Below are positions 1 through 12,710 of a stretch of 64,000 nt of DNA, piece after piece (the first letter of the stretch is position 1; every line of letters begins with the position of its first letter). The notes under the pieces are model-generated. The model saw nothing but the letters and a program-made list of their open reading frames with translations, was not told the origin of the DNA and did not search any database. The translations under genes were made by a program, and so were the position numbers. This DNA is from Isoetes taiwanensis (Eukaryota > Streptophyta > Lycopodiopsida > Isoetales > Isoetaceae): contig JAJEKV010000034.1 of the NCBI GenBank assembly GCA_021234155.1, positions 4,726,028 through 4,790,027 of the forward strand. Direction: 5' to 3'.

Positions 1-950
1 TATCACTTAAGAACATCAAAATTTTAACCTTATAACAATTTAACATAAAGGATATGCATATTAGGCATCACAATCTTATCAGCATCGTTTATTTATAGCC
101 ATGATAAAACTATCCCAAAATAATCATGTGGATCACATTCTTACAATAGAAGAATAGAGCCAAGTTCTACACGTAAACTTATATGATAACTTGGTTTTGG
201 TTCTATTTCTATCTTTAAATTAATAAGGAAGCTGCAGCAAAATGTTCCAATGGAGGATTTTAAAACCCGAACTTGGAAAATGGAGCAAGAAATTGTATTA
301 TGAAGTACAAGACCAACAAAATCTGATTTGGATAACTTCTGATTGTTCTTTATTTCATGCTTATGCCAAGATAAATTCTTCCAGCATCAATTAGAAATTG
401 CTTCTTTAGCATACCAGCTTGCATGAAAGAACGAAGTCAGAGCATCCACACATATTTATGTTATCACCGTTTAAGATTCAAGCATCTCCCTGCTTTTGAA
501 CACAAAGCAACCCGATTTTTCATTATGTAACAAAAAATATAAACATAAGATAGGATTATGAAAGCCCGGGGACTTACCATCGCTTTCCTTTCCATAGAAT
601 GGATTTTTCAACTTACTATGGATGGTTTTTAGAATAAGAGTCAAGCCGGACCATTGCTTCCTTTTCCATAGAATCCAGGTGGATTATTTTTTAGAGCATC
701 TATTTGCGGCTCAAAATATGCTTACCTAAAATCTAATTTTTATTTTGTATAAACATTATTTGCAAAATCATCACCACATAATTTTTATAACATTTTTACA
801 AAATTCATTATCTTTTGTCGATTTAGACTACATGCTGCGATCAAGAATCGCATAAAAATAACCTAAGATTCTCTCTGTTTTAAAGTATTCATATGCAAAT
901 AATATTTTGCTGATGCTAGACACTCGAAGTTGAAATAGGGGTATTTTTGA
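1..950. other. Intergenic, nothing recognised
   Basis: AT-rich sequence with no open frame of useful length and no recognisable domain. A short phrase around 'cctttccatagaat' occurs twice (near 590 and 662), which suggests an old local duplication. The left end of the first LTR retrotransposon follows. Confidence 0.6.
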
Positions 951-1553
951 TGTTGTTTTAGTTCAGACGTCCTAGTACGACTATTCATGCAAAATACCTA
1001 TGACGGACAGTCAAGGCTAAGGATCCACAATCGTGTGTAGGTCGTATCAAAGGCCCAAAGCAAGGCCCAAGAGGAGACTGCCGGACCCATGCGTAAGCCA
1101 CGGCACGAAGAGGTCGAGCGTTAGACAAGAGGACGGGCTGTCACCGCCCGGCGGCCGTACATTGACTTAGTGCACTCCAAGAGGGGCTTTGATTCCCGCA
1201 AATCAGGCCTCCTTTCTAGGAGTTGGCGGATCCGGACAGATCTATGTTGGGCCAAAGGCCATTGTACTATATATATATATGAGTAGAGCTAGCCTTCCAC
1301 CGCTAGATGAGTTTTTGGTCTTATCTCCTCCCTGCTTTCTCTCGACATTAGAGCTCATGCATCATCATTGATATCAAAGAGTTTTGTTCTCATCATTTGT
1401 GATCTTATTATTTTTTTTTGTTCTCTTTTTCTCCTTTCCTTTTGTTTCTTTTGCAAATCCCGAAACACAGCTACCTGATTCTCCCTGCTTGATCAAAGGG
1501 TCCTCCACAGAGGGTTGTCTTGCCGAGGGGATTCGAACCCGCACCCAAACAAC
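951..1553 (+). repeat. 5' LTR of the degenerate gypsy element
   Basis: Matches 10819-11404 in many short blocks, for example 'aatcaggcctcctt', 'gggccaaaggccattgtact', 'agtagagctagccttcc' and 'gagtttttggtcttatctc'. Similarity fades shortly after a shared 'ttcgaac' near 1533. Numerous small indels separate the two copies. The start near 951-954 is inferred from the 3' copy, which begins TGTTAG right after its purine tract. Confidence 0.8.
1268..1283 (+). promoter_or_regulatory. TATA box of the 5' LTR
   Basis: A run of alternating TA follows 'ccattgtac'. It sits about 320 bp into the LTR and is kept, shorter, in the 3' LTR near 11129. Position and conservation fit the LTR core promoter at the U3/R border. 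Confidence 0.55.
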
Positions 1554-1559
1554 GGCTTC

Positions 1560-4490
1560 TTCGTTGCCGGTCTGATTTTCTTTTTCCTTTTTCTTTTACC
1601 ATATCCGCAGACGAAGCCACCCCGTGAGAGCTTTAGCCGACGGCTGCCTCGCTTTGGAGCTGCTTTCATCAACGCTGGTTGCTCGAGATATGTATGATGA
1701 CGCTTTTTATGATATTGAGGGAGACTATATATTCGCCATCGAAGCCTAATCGGCACTAATTTACTCCCTCGCGGTTCACTGCCCTTGCCTCCCAAAATGG
1801 TCACGCCACCCTCGGGCTGAAGTTCCATATCTTTCCACCACGCTGGATCCCTCACAATGGCCTTTTCATGGCAAACAAAAGCCATTGGAAACAAACCGGA
1901 TGTGAATGAAGATCAGTTTCCTTTCTCATTATGGCACCACAGATGATGATCAACTTTTCAAGCAACTCAATGATTCAAAGAAGAGCCTACTCTGAGTCAC
2001 CGGATTTTATGGATCGCCTTTCATATCCTCCTCAAAGAAACTTCAAGAGTACCTCACGCAGCCCGGATCCTCGTCACGGGTTTCTCCGGGGACTTCCTCG
2101 ATATTCATCTCGGTCCTGCGCCCCAAGACTTTGGAAGCGGGCCATTGAACTTGTCAATCATTGATTCAATGTTTCCTCAAGTGACCCTCGGGAGCTGCCC
2201 TTCATTCACTCACATCATGGTGCACCTGGGCTACGAGTTGACCTCAACCTCCAAATCCTCCAAGCTGATCCAAATTTGAATTGCCATCACCCATCTCAAG
2301 GCCATTTTGGCCCAATAGGTGCAACTCTTATTGTCTATGATAACGTATTGCGGAAGGAGATACTTGCTTTCATTGCTTATCCTACACTTATGAAGACAAA
2401 AGGTAGTTTATCAAGTTGGGATACGCCTCGGCCAGGGCGTCATATCAACCTCTGTAATTTCGGTACAACCTCCCTCCAAGCAATTATCAACAATCTCAAA
2501 GAGCTACTCTGACAAAGCAACCGCCCTCCTTTTTGATCCTTCTAAAGCCCGGCTATTTCAGCTATTCCAATGGGGTCATACCACCATGACGTGCTCCTCA
2601 ACTTCCTTAAGTTCAAGTCCAACTTCCAGGCACGAATCAAACCACGCCGCATTTCACGCCTATCAACTTTGGGATCGCAAATGGCAACATTGTGGCCCTC
2701 GCCCTATTCTTTTCAAAACCACCACGCCGCGTTTCAAACCATCAAGGTATCAACCAGCCTCCTGCAGGCAACTCCTCCGGCGGATCAACAAGCCTAGGGA
2801 AGAAATTTATCAGGCTCAACCTCCAGCCAACCGCCAAATTGGGTGGGCTTGGTTTCACGCCGCACCGGGCCACGCCTTTGACCATCCTTTTCTCGCGATA
2901 ACATGTTTTTGCTGCGATAATGCATCCTCATGCCGAGGACAAAAAGTTCTACTTTGCCCCGTATCCGATAAACTCATGCCTCATGTCATGCCCAAAGTCG
3001 ACAAAAGTATCCTCAACCTCATGCAAAGTTGCCGGATGGGATTAACCGCTAATGTACACGCCAATTACCGTGAGTTCAAGAAATACAAGATTCACCTCCT
3101 TCATCTCACACACTCCACGCCTCGCTAATATCCTAACCTTGCTGCTGAGGTGGAGCTTCAAAGAAAGTTAAGCGCTTCATTACCGCCTTGCCGCCCCCTT
3201 TGATCCCAAGTAGACCATTTTCATGTTCCCCGAACTCCGTGAAGAGCTTGCAAAAATCAAGATTCCTTTGAGTTTAGCAACCATTTTGAAACCGGTGGTC
3301 CCGCCTCAAGGACTGTACCGCCTCTTCCCACGGCTCTGTTGGGCTGTCGCTACGCTCCACACTCCACACTCCATGCCACTCTGCGGCAATCAACAAGTCA
3401 ACCATGTTTAAATTTGGATCGGTGGTAGTGGCCGCCAATCTTATCACATAAGTTCGGTGTTAAATGGGCATCAAAACAACTTTTACCGCGTCCCATATGA
3501 CATCAAATTGGCTAATGGCTATATCACACGCCTCGGCCAACGCCTCTTCTTCACATCAATATAGGCTAATCTTCGATTCCCCTTGGAATTCTGTTTAAAG
3601 GCCGGGAAGATCTGTGGATTATGAATGTTATTCTGTGCCTTTTCTCCGGGTCAAAGCAAAGTATCCATTATCGGGCCACTCTGACCAGCTCGCCATTACG
3701 TATGGTCATCTCAATGCTACTCATGGATTTGAAACCTAAGATCATTCCCTGGCCGAATATGCCAACCCTCTCTCCCATTAACCGACTTCGGACGGGCTAA
3801 TAAAATATCTATCATGTACAGTTCTCCCCGCGAAGTTCCGCTTCGCTATCCTACTCAATATGCCGATCCGTGGGGAGAGATGACTCTCGATCAGACCCGT
3901 GCTGTGGCTTTATCACTCGACTTCCTACCCGGGCTCCATGCAATCACATCCAACGCATTGATCATTTTTCGTGATACGTAACTTCCTCCGATATGGTGTG
4001 GTGTACATCTTTGTCATAGGCAGGGGTACTTGACCAGTGCTTTCGGCCAACCGCTTTTCTTCACCAGAGATAAAACTCATCCGTCATATTTCCAACCTCT
4101 GCTCATATTTATTTCAAGACACGGAGGTTGTTCCACATTCAAGCTCAGGTGGAATGTGCGGCGTTAGCAACAATCAAGCACAATAGATCTTGTTGCCAAT
4201 CGACTACCTGTCGAACCGCAGCGCCATCCACTCTTCAAAAATTTCAAACCATTTTATGCGGAGCTATAAAGATCTTCAGGGGTATCAACAAACTTGGGGA
4301 GCTCACCATTTCCTACCAAACCCGGATGGGCGTCCTGTCTAACTTAGCGGCAGTGCAGGCTCAAACTAATTCAGCGGTACGACTGTATCAAGGCGGTGAT
4401 AAAACTCTTGCGGTAGAAGCGATTTGAGATTCAAACGTGAATGGGTGAAGCCCCGCCGTCTGAACAACTCTCAAACACAACGAAGGTAAA
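1560..4490 (+). pseudogene. Probable gag/protease region of the gypsy element, decayed
   Basis: By position, gag and protease should lie here, between the 5' LTR and RT. Short open frames exist (for example 1931-2164, 2586-3128 and 4128-4427), but none carries a zinc knuckle or a clear aspartic protease motif that I can see. The sequence has a coding-like feel with codon-sized phrases broken by frequent frame changes. The assignment is positional inference. Confidence 0.4.
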
Positions 4491-4499
4491 GTCATGGAA

Positions 4500-5520
4500 T
4501 TCTTCGCAAACTCTCCGGGCCAAGGAATGATGCTTTAACGCTTCTGACCGAGGTTACGGAAGGGGTGTGATCATGAAATGTATGGATGGTTTTGAGCTGT
4601 CCATTTCAAATCAAAGAAGGCCGGATCAACTCAAGTCCACCTTTACCGCGGCAGTCACTTTTGCCTACAAAGTGGTTCCTTTTGGTTTATCAACCACCAA
4701 TGTATTTCCAGCGCGTCAAACCCAGCCACCGGTTTTTCACGATTGCTGCTGAAGGAGAAACCTTTTCTCGGAATCTTTTCAGAGATGACTTTTGACCTAC
4801 TTTTGGCTGATCCACGGATAATAAGTTCCATTCGTCTTTGCAGAAATAACCAGAATGCGTCGTATTGTCCTCAATCACGAAGTAGCCTTAAAATCACCTG
4901 GTATTACGATAAGGTCATATGGTGGGGTCAAGCGGGCCACCATGGATCACCTTGAAATGGAGTTCTGCGTTACAACTTCTGGCTTTCAAGCATAATCTAA
5001 TATCAAAGGGGAACCTACGTTCTTTCCCACAAGTAAAGGTAAATTATTATTCCACCTTTGTTTCTGGACTTACGACCATTCTTTGATCCACAGAATTTTA
5101 TAAAACTCGCGGGTGAAATGAGTCGCCGGGCTTAGAATTCCGAGGATCTTGCTTTCTATGATTGAAGATCCTTTTCGGGCCCGTGCTTGACCTCCCTCGT
5201 AGGACGGCCTTTCTATCATTCATGTCGATATCTACGCATTTTACTATTGGTGCTTTCTGTTCCTGCAGCATTTGATGCACTTGCAGATAAAACTGCGGCA
5301 GATTGTATACCCGTGAAAACTCAAAATCCTGGCGCCAACTACTCTGCAGAGGGAGGGCATTGCGACTTATTTTGTCCAGCGCTTGTCGTAGCGTTGAGGA
5401 AGTCAGTCAATTCTTTGTTGATCATCGAGGGTACTTCTTTATTTGATCAACAGTCCCGCCCACTGGTGAAGGGTACTTTCGTTAGGTCCTTACTTTGCAA
5501 GGTAAAACTCCCTTTTTAGA
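4500..5520 (+). pseudogene. Gypsy reverse transcriptase and RNase H remnants
   Basis: Near 4640-4710 the + strand reads FTAAVTFAYKVVPFGLS, which matches the Ty3/gypsy RT stretch that normally reads FAYxVMPFGL before the catalytic box. Near 4755-4960 further RT-like phrases follow in shifting frames (KPFLGIF, SLKITWYYDKVIWWG). Between about 5330 and 5470 a phrase like ALVVALRKSVNSLLI fits the RNase H segment that precedes the GDSQL motif. No intact YxDD box is visible, so the enzyme is dead. Confidence 0.65.
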
Positions 5521-6053
5521 AATGGAGTTTCCGCAAAAGCCAGAAATCCTCCCATAATTGTACGAGATTATCTCAGCATCCACCCACGGACTAATTCCCT
5601 CGGGTGTTTTGGATGCCTTTCTCACTACGGCCTTCCGGTATTTTTTAGTCACGGCCAACCCCATTGGTTTTCCTTCCGTGATATCTTCTCAGGGTGCTCT
5701 TCCCTCTGAAAGATCCACGCTCTCCTCCGAGAAAACTTCGAAATCCTTCGTAGTCAATTTCCACGAGGTTCGTGGCTATACCATGGTTCTGGCAGACCGC
5801 TCTGGCCTATAAGCGGCAAGGGAATGTAAGTTGTTCTCGGAGCCGAGCTGCGTGTTCTTCCTCATGAAGTGCGGAAACCGCGTTAAACCAAGCCTATGAA
5901 GGCCTTGGTGGTGGACATTTCCACGGTGACACCCGACCACATGAAATCCTTTTCTCAGAAGCATTTCTCTCGCCCACGCTGCTGATGCCCACGCCACGCC
6001 AAAAGACGTAGATATCCTCGTCACAGGGTCGGCCTAACGGCCTCGACGCCTCT

Positions 6054-6966
6054 TTGACTCCGGTCACTTTCAAAGAATGGGGAATGGACTTCAGGGGCTC
6101 CATCGATTTCTCCCCGCCAGACACCCGCGCTCCGCTTACATTCTCGGGTCATCACCGATACGCTTACCAATGGGCCGAGGCTTGTGCTCTTCCGCATAAC
6201 ACAAAGACAAACAAGGTCCCCTATAATGACACATCATCACGCCGCTTTGGTCGGCCCCACCAATCATTTCCAAGGATCGAGGTGTTCATTTTGTCAATCA
6301 CACCATCAAAGAGCCGACGGAATATTCCATGATCCATCATCGCAAAAGCACACCTTTACTATCCCTCAAGGGAATGGGCTGAAAGCACCAACAAGACTCA
6401 TCACCATTCAAGAAAAACCGGTGGATGCCTCTCGCGGATTGGGTACCCCAAAAGTTACCCACCGCTCTTTTGGGCTTATAACCGCCGCTTTTTCAAGATT
6501 GCTACCGGGTCATAATTTTCAAGTTGGTTTATGGACAAGAAGCCTTTGATGCCCTTTGAATATGTTCTTGGACACTTCTTTCAACTTGCTACCACTCATA
6601 ACCCACCGCGCCTCTTCAAGGCATGAGCTTACCAACTGTAACGGGTTGGACTAACAAAGTTGAACGCTTGGATGCATATATTCGGTTCTTCATGGTCAAT
6701 TGATGGAAATATTTGCATGACAAATATCTCGAGCCAAAACTTTCAAGAAGGTGATTTGGTTTTTGCTTTATAATTCTCGCTACAAAATTTTCCCTGGGAA
6801 GTTAAAGTTCGATGGCTTGGTCCTTATCAAATCGTTCAAGTTGTACAACCCAAATACGTTTTTCAATTTTGGCGTAATTAGATGGCACTCCATTACCTAC
6901 AATCTTCCATCGGCTTTTAAGCCTAAAACAATTTCATACAAAAGATACATACAACCATACACATGA
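6054..6966 (+). pseudogene. Gypsy integrase remnant
   Basis: The reading starts with FKEWGMDFRGSID, followed at 6150-6200 by YAYQWAEACALPHN. These correspond to the WGxDFxGPI and FTKWAEAxAL motifs of the Ty3/gypsy integrase core. At 6355-6560 several frames give IPQGNGLKAPT, the ALPTAL and ITAAF phrases, and LWTRSL, matching the PQGNGLAExxN to YGQEALMP stretch. At 6735-6880 the C-terminal part reads SRYKIFPGKLK then GLVLIKSFKLYNPN. At least four frame changes separate these parts, so the gene is inactive, but their order and spacing are normal. Confidence 0.8.
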
Positions 6967-8835
6967 TGCATAACAACATTCCGACTCACGACAAATGGAA
7001 TTAAAAGCGGCATATTTATATTTATAGTAGAGGCGAACAATTGCCCATATACATCCGCTATGAGCGAGCCCATTTACAAAATCTTGTTAAAACCACCCTA
7101 CCCGGGTTTGGAGCAGTAGGTTATGCGGAGGATGTGGTAGAGGTTTTGCCAGATCCCTCAGATGCATCACCACCTCCATGGCATTCGCCACGAATTGGGG
7201 ATGCTTTCACCCATCACCTACCCATAGGAATGCCGCTGCTACGGCATTTCCAAAGGCCAAGATCATTCATCTTACGTAATCCACTCCGCGCCGTTAAATT
7301 ACGGCATAGTGCAGCTTTTCACAAATGGCCATGCTCCTAATCGCTAACCCCGGTGTCTCAAATTTCAACCCGCTTGCCTTTATAGCCCAAACGGACCGCA
7401 CTTCGCCGACGGACCAATCAGCCAATCGCCAACGGGTTGCAATGCAAGGCTCTTTTCTAAATCCAATCTTTTCTCCTCCGCATGTCTAGCCACCTCCGCA
7501 CCTTCCCGACACTTCCTTTTTATGATATCCCACTTCGAAGCCCGGATTAAAATGACATTCCTTCCTTTCACCGTCGGACATTAATGTTTGTACCTTCGCC
7601 ACCGCCACCTCCGCTTTGTTCATTCACATCTCATCTCCACCGTTCATCGCTTCTCCCCTTAACCGCCAGGGACTTGGGCCAAATTTTTTGCCTCTCAATC
7701 GGGCTTCTTCTGATCATCGACACCGCACCATCAATGGTTCTTTGTTTCGTCCCTCCTCACGCCTCTTCAGCCACACCTTGTCGCCCTAAACCTTTTTGTC
7801 TATCTTCGCTTTTTGTCTTACGCTCTCCCCCCTCTAGCTTCTCACATCCACTTCCGGTTACCTTCAGACGCTCTTAATGCATGGCGCTCCACCCAAATTC
7901 CCTCAACTTCAAAACGTCGCTCCACGGATCCGGACTCTTTGAGTCGGTAACTTTCAACACCCACCTTTTCGCGTGCCCTAGCGGTCTAAGTCGTGGCCAT
8001 GGGCTTTATGCATTCTCCCAACAGGGACCTCCCCGCACCAAATTCGAACAACTCAAGCGGTTTATGGCTCATATGATTAACGGGAAGGATACGCCACCAT
8101 CACGGCCGGTCGAACCACCATTTTGCTTACTCCCATCGCTTTCGAGGTATTCCAAATTCCTCTTACAGGACCTTCTTTATCTTGGGCTGCCTTATAGGAC
8201 CGAGGATGTCACTTTCGGTATAAACGCGCGGCTCCTTATCAAGCCAACATGCATCGACTCACCAACATTGCAAAGACCCAATGATACTTTTGTAAAGTTT
8301 CAGGCGAAAAATTCTATGGGGTACTCCATCAAGAATACCCATATCAATAAACGATTTATAACATTGTCATTATGGCCGCTCTATTCCACCTCATCCTATT
8401 GATTGGCCAAATTTTGTTCCTCGGGACTTCTCCATGAAATTGATCAGCGTTAAGGTAAAGACCTTCTTTCCGGCTTTGACATACTCAGGTGCTCACCTCC
8501 GTGCCATCATCCGGTCATTATATACCACACCCGCCTGGTCCCCTTCCACTTCTCGTGCATCCACTCATCAATCCTTTCATTCCCTTCCTCAAAACCAGCA
8601 GTTGAAACTTCACGCCCTCCTCTTTCTCCCGATAATATTCAACAAAATGCAAGCCTATTGCCTCTCTTCTTCCTCCACCTAATCCATGCCCACAACTTCA
8701 TCAAAATTCTCGACGCCACAAACCCATCACCAAGGGGCCTGCACCTCCACCTTCGCCAAGCCACATTGATCAATACCACCAGGATGTCCAAGCCTTTGTT
8801 CTCAAGCTACTGGGACTCACAAGAAGTCTTCATGA
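6967..8835 (+). other. Post-integrase region of the gypsy element, unidentified
   Basis: Lies inside the LTR element after integrase. Open frames of 82 to 173 codons occur (the longest at 7881-8402), but I recognise no domain. Composition is C-rich on the + strand like the rest of the element. It may be a degraded extra reading frame or a secondary insertion. Confidence 0.4.
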
Positions 8836-10400
8836 ATGGTGTTCAAGCCTACTTGGAGCCACGGAAGCAGTTCACGGGGATCTCCAAGATGCCACCACGC
8901 AAGTTCAATCCCCGAAGAAAAAACTTCCAGCGAGCACGAGGCTCTTTTACAGGCCCGTGAAGCTCTCAAAGATCGCATAAGACCGGACCACCCCGCTGGC
9001 GACAACAGTTCGCTTGCAATCCACCATTCAAAGAACTGCTAGAGCAGAACAAAGACAAGGATAAGCTCCTTGCTGACCTCAGAATCCATGTACACCGATC
9101 TCTCGAAATTACAATACTCAACTTCCAAGAGCTCAAGGGCCGCGAACGAGCAGCTCCCTCTCTCCCGGACCAACCCGACCACTTGCTGCAAAAATCAGGT
9201 CACATCTCTTGACTCAGGGTTGACAAAGCACGAAACAAAAAATTAATTGATGACACCGGTATTGCCACGCTATGCATGCATACTCGGCAATCCTTTCTCA
9301 TAAACACGCTTCCGTGCACGTTCCGTGATCAATCACGCTCTCGCCGAAAAGGATGATCAGATCCGCGACCTAGAACATCAACTCCGGCAAAGCCTAATCA
9401 ATCGTGAAAGAAGCCCAAAATAAACAAGAGGGTATATATTGATATTGCTAAGCGCATTCCCCGTGGATTTCTCTACTCCTTTCAGTTATCCGATTATGTG
9501 GTTGCCCGACGCCACCTTTTTTCTTCCTAAGTGGTACGCTGCGTGACGGCCAGCAATGCAATGCCACTATGCAACGTGGATTTTCTAAGGATCTCGCGGA
9601 CCTTTCGCCGAAGACAAAGGTTTACTCTATGCCCTCTTAGTATTTGATCAAATCACCGTGGAAGATCCCGATTTGGTCATCTTCCGAAGTTGTTCAAACA
9701 TGGTGTATATTTTTCATGATTTTTATCCGGCTGATTCACAAGACAAATTCGAGATGAGACACATCGAATTTTTCAAGGCAACCCCCATGCTCACCGGTTG
9801 TTATTGACACCAACCATTTTGAGATCATGATCGGCTCGACACTCTTGCACGGAGTACATGCCCGAGCTTGCTCATCACTTACCTCCGTGGCAAGCGTAAA
9901 CGCTGAACAAAAGGAAGAATTTAGCGATCCCGAGGATCTTCGGTTTGCACAAATTTATATGCAGCGGTTGGGGGCTACAATCAACTGCGTGCCCTTCTGA
10001 AAGCAAGACCATACCCACCAAGGTTGGGTTAATCCTCCGGTCTATACCTCCGCTCTACGATTGGGACCGCTGGTGCCGTGTGCTCTTTGATCAAGACCTT
10101 TGTTCGTTGAATTTCGAGGGGCTTGGCTCAAGAGTCTCCCAAGGGCATGGCTCATTCTCCATATGCTTGATTAGGTGTACCTCCACGCCCAAGGTTTCTC
10201 ACCTCTGACTGGCGTCTTCCTTTTTGGACCAAGGTCCCGAACGCCACGTTATGGACTCCTCCCTCAGATTTCCACGGACCTCCGCATGGAGTGTTTTGTT
10301 CGACGCTCCATGAGGAGAATGGTGCCACCTTGGACCACCCGAAAAATTGGATCTACATCCCGAATGAGCGTGGCCAAGTCATGTAGTCCACGGTCTTAAT
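8836..10400 (+). pseudogene. Decayed extra ORF after pol, partly coiled-coil
   Basis: Several + strand frames read as charged helical protein. Near 8912-8970 the phrase is SSEHEALLQAREALKDRI. Near 9040-9090 comes LLEQNKDKDKLLADLRIHV, and near 9322-9420 NHALAEKDDQIRDLEHQLRQ. All look like heptad coiled coil. Further on, 9637-9775 gives LVFDQITVEDPDLVIFRSC and 10025-10115 LILRSIPPLYDWDRWCRVLF, both coding-like. The frame changes repeatedly, so this is a relic. The order pol, then this frame, then the 3' LTR suggests an additional 3' gene as in some large plant gypsy groups. No function can be assigned. Confidence 0.45.
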
Positions 10401-10808
10401 ACCTTTTTGACAAATGCTGCCACCTTCCCGGATCCCTCAGTTCATCGACAAGCAGGCTTCTGTGCTGCTTTAAAGTGTCTTCCGATAAGCTCTCTAAATC
10501 GCCCGGTAGCCCTATCTTTTATTGCAACCCGAATGCCGGCGTCAATGCCCGGACTCGGATCGTGCCTTCTCATGGAATGCTAGTTTGTACTTCTTTGGCC
10601 TTGCGCCCTTGAAGACATGGTTACTCGGAAGGATTTCTCATTGACGCTCATCCTCTCGGTCTCCACACTCTCTCCGTCGAGACATGCCAAGGTCTCATTG
10701 GCCGAACTATCATAATGGCCCCGTCCCATACTGCGTGAGGATAATTTCAGGCTTCTTTGGGTTTCACCATCGTAAACACTTCCCCCTTTTCTTCACCCTG
10801 TGTCGTTT

Positions 10809-10818
10809 GAGTGGGGAG
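10809..10818 (+). promoter_or_regulatory. Polypurine tract of the gypsy element
   Basis: GAGTGGGGAG stands directly before the TGTTAG that opens the 3' LTR. This is the expected place and composition of the plus-strand primer, and it confirms the + orientation. Confidence 0.75.
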
Positions 10819-11404
10819 TGTTAGTCTATGCGATCTGTACAGGACTATTCATCAATACGACGGACCAGGTCAAGGCCAGGATCCCACAATCGGTGTAGGT
10901 CAGCAAAGTACCCGTTGAGAAGGCCAAAGAGAAGACCAAGCCGCGGACCCTATGAAGGCCACAGACACGAAGAGGTCGAGCAGGATAAGTGGCGGGTCAC
11001 CCCGGTGTCGGCGTCGGCGTGACTTCGCACTTCAAGAGGCACCGCCGGCATTCCTGCAAATCAGGCCTCCTTCTAGGAGTCACGCAGATCCTGCCGATTG
11101 TATCTATGTTGGGCCAAAGGCCATTGTACTATATATATGAGTAGAGCTAGCCTTCCCGGGCTAGATGAGTTTTTGGTCTTATCTCACTCTGCTTTCTCTC
11201 GATTGCTAGATCTCATGTATCATCATTGATACCAAAGAGTTTTGTTCTCATCATTGTGATCTTATTGTTTTCTTTTGTTCTCTCTTTTCTCCTTTTCCTT
11301 TGTTTCTTTTTGCAAATCATTGACCTTGAGCTACCGGATTCTCCTGTTTGATCCACGGCATAGAGGGCTGTCTTCGCGAGGAGTTCGAACTTCAGACCCC
11401 CAAG
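10819..11404 (+). repeat. 3' LTR of the degenerate gypsy element
   Basis: Begins TGTTAG after the polypurine tract and aligns with 951-1553 until the shared 'ttcgaac' near 11383. The right limit is approximate because similarity decays and no clear target duplication was found. Confidence 0.8.
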
Positions 11405-12170
11405 CGGATGTCTAAATTTTTAGGTTCATGGTTCATTGGGATATCGCATATCGCGCATATGTTGGGCTACACTTGGCTTTGTATGCGGGGATGGAGTCCG
11501 GATTTGTTGTTTAGAGTGGGCATGGAGTCGTCTTGCCTGGATCGGTGCTTTGGTAGTTTGGTATGGCGAATATACATGTGGAGACATTTCGCTTCCTTTG
11601 TTTCATGATTTCCATAGTGGGTTTTCCTTTTAGGGCGGGGAATTGAGGCATATGTTGCGACAGGCCAAAGGTGAAACGTAGCCGTACACTCGATCGGCTT
11701 ATTTGCCCTTTTCTCCTGTAGCCTCTTTCTTATCTTTAACTGGCGGGGGTTATAGGGAGAGTTTCATTTATTGTAGTGCATCTTGATCGACCTCCGAGAT
11801 CCAAACCCGGCTCCATGTTCCAAAGAGCTCCTTTGGCAACTTCGCCAGGGGTTCAACTTCGATGGGCTCTATCATGCATTCAAAAGTGTTCTTGGTATAG
11901 CTCAATTTGTAAGACAAGAGCATTGGTTATTTTGTTTGGGTTCAATTTCCCAAACTCCGCCAAAAAGGCTCCTTATTGATTTGTATAAGGACCATTGCTT
12001 TTGTTTTTTAGGTGCCCCTTATAAAGGTGTCGAGCAATTTGACCCCATCTTGAATCTCAAACAACGGACTAGAGGGCTGCTCATGGAATATTCTACAGGC
12101 TATTGCATGATCTAATAGTCACAAAAAATTCTTAGACATCCCAAACGATAATACACATCCCCCGCCCCCC
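11405..12170. other. Flanking sequence, nothing recognised
   Basis: Contains open frames of up to 110 codons (11783-12115, +) with no domain I know. A phrase near 11776-11830 about 'ccgagatccaaacccggctcc' looks coding-like but is not identifiable. Confidence 0.4.
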
Positions 12171-12172
12171 CG

Positions 12173-12345
12173 AAAGTTTAGACCATATGCATTGTATTAT
12201 GATAATAGACCACCTAAAGTTTAGACCATATGCAGTGTATTATGAACCCCCATATTTTTATGGGTTATGATGTGTAGCTTATCATTAAAATTCTCAAAAT
12301 ACACCCCCCTAAAGTTTACACCATATGCAGTGTATTATGAACCCC
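12173..12345 (+). repeat. Three imperfect direct repeats
   Basis: The phrase 'aaagtttagaccatatgca' followed by 'tgtattatga' occurs at 12173, 12216 and (one change) 12311. A following block 'acccc.tatttttat.tgttat' repeats in the last two. It is probably the remains of a short tandem or transposon edge. Confidence 0.7.
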
Positions 12346-12369
12346 TGTATTTTTATATGTTATGTTGTA

Positions 12370-12480
12370 TAAGGGTGAGGATATATTTACCTTGTTTTCG
12401 GGGATCCCGAAGCTGGAAATCTTGTCCTTTGAAATCCAGGGCCATTCTCGACGGGTTTCATTCTGGAGGAGGGAATTCCC
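12370..12480 (-). repeat. Inverted partner of the 27.1-kb repeat
   Basis: Read on the minus strand this block gives CGAGAATGGCCCTGGATT, then CAGCTTCGGGATCCCCGAAA, then GGTAAATATATCCTCAC. The same three phrases, with few changes, lie on the plus strand at 27129-27205. The two copies therefore belong to one dispersed family in opposite orientation. The core TTCGGG-ATC-CCCGAA is itself an inverted repeat. Confidence 0.7.
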
Positions 12481-12710
12481 TCTTCGCCGGAGTGTAATTT
12501 TCAAATTATTCTGTACTCAAAGCCATCTCCTCTGCCCTTAACCATCCTTTTCTAAAGAGAGAGGGCCTGATTCTGGACAAAGATTGAGCCACTATGTCTC
12601 GATCCAAAGGCGCCAAGATGAGTTTGTCCTGTTTAAGGTAAAAAATTCATTAAATAGACCTCGGTTTATTGTTTTTTAACCCTTGCTCTATTTTTTAACA
12701 TTTTCTTCTG

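Larger units (their letters stand above)
951..11404 (+). mobile_element. Degenerate Ty3/gypsy LTR retrotransposon
   Basis: Two similar blocks of about 590 bp in direct orientation (near 951 and 10819) bracket remnants of RT, RNase H and integrase in that order. That pol order (RT-RH-INT) is the mark of Ty3/gypsy rather than Ty1/copia. A purine tract lies directly before the 3' copy. All coding parts are broken by stops and frame changes, and the two LTRs have visibly diverged, so the insertion is old and cannot act on its own. A 3.8-kb stretch between integrase and the 3' LTR is unusually long. The target duplication was not identified, so the outer limits are approximate. Confidence 0.85.

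Noticed and set aside
1525-1550. tRNA T-arm-like 'gggattcgaaccc' near the end of the 5' LTR
   Set aside because: No D or anticodon arm lies nearby and the 3' LTR copy does not keep the pairing, so a tRNA gene is not supported.
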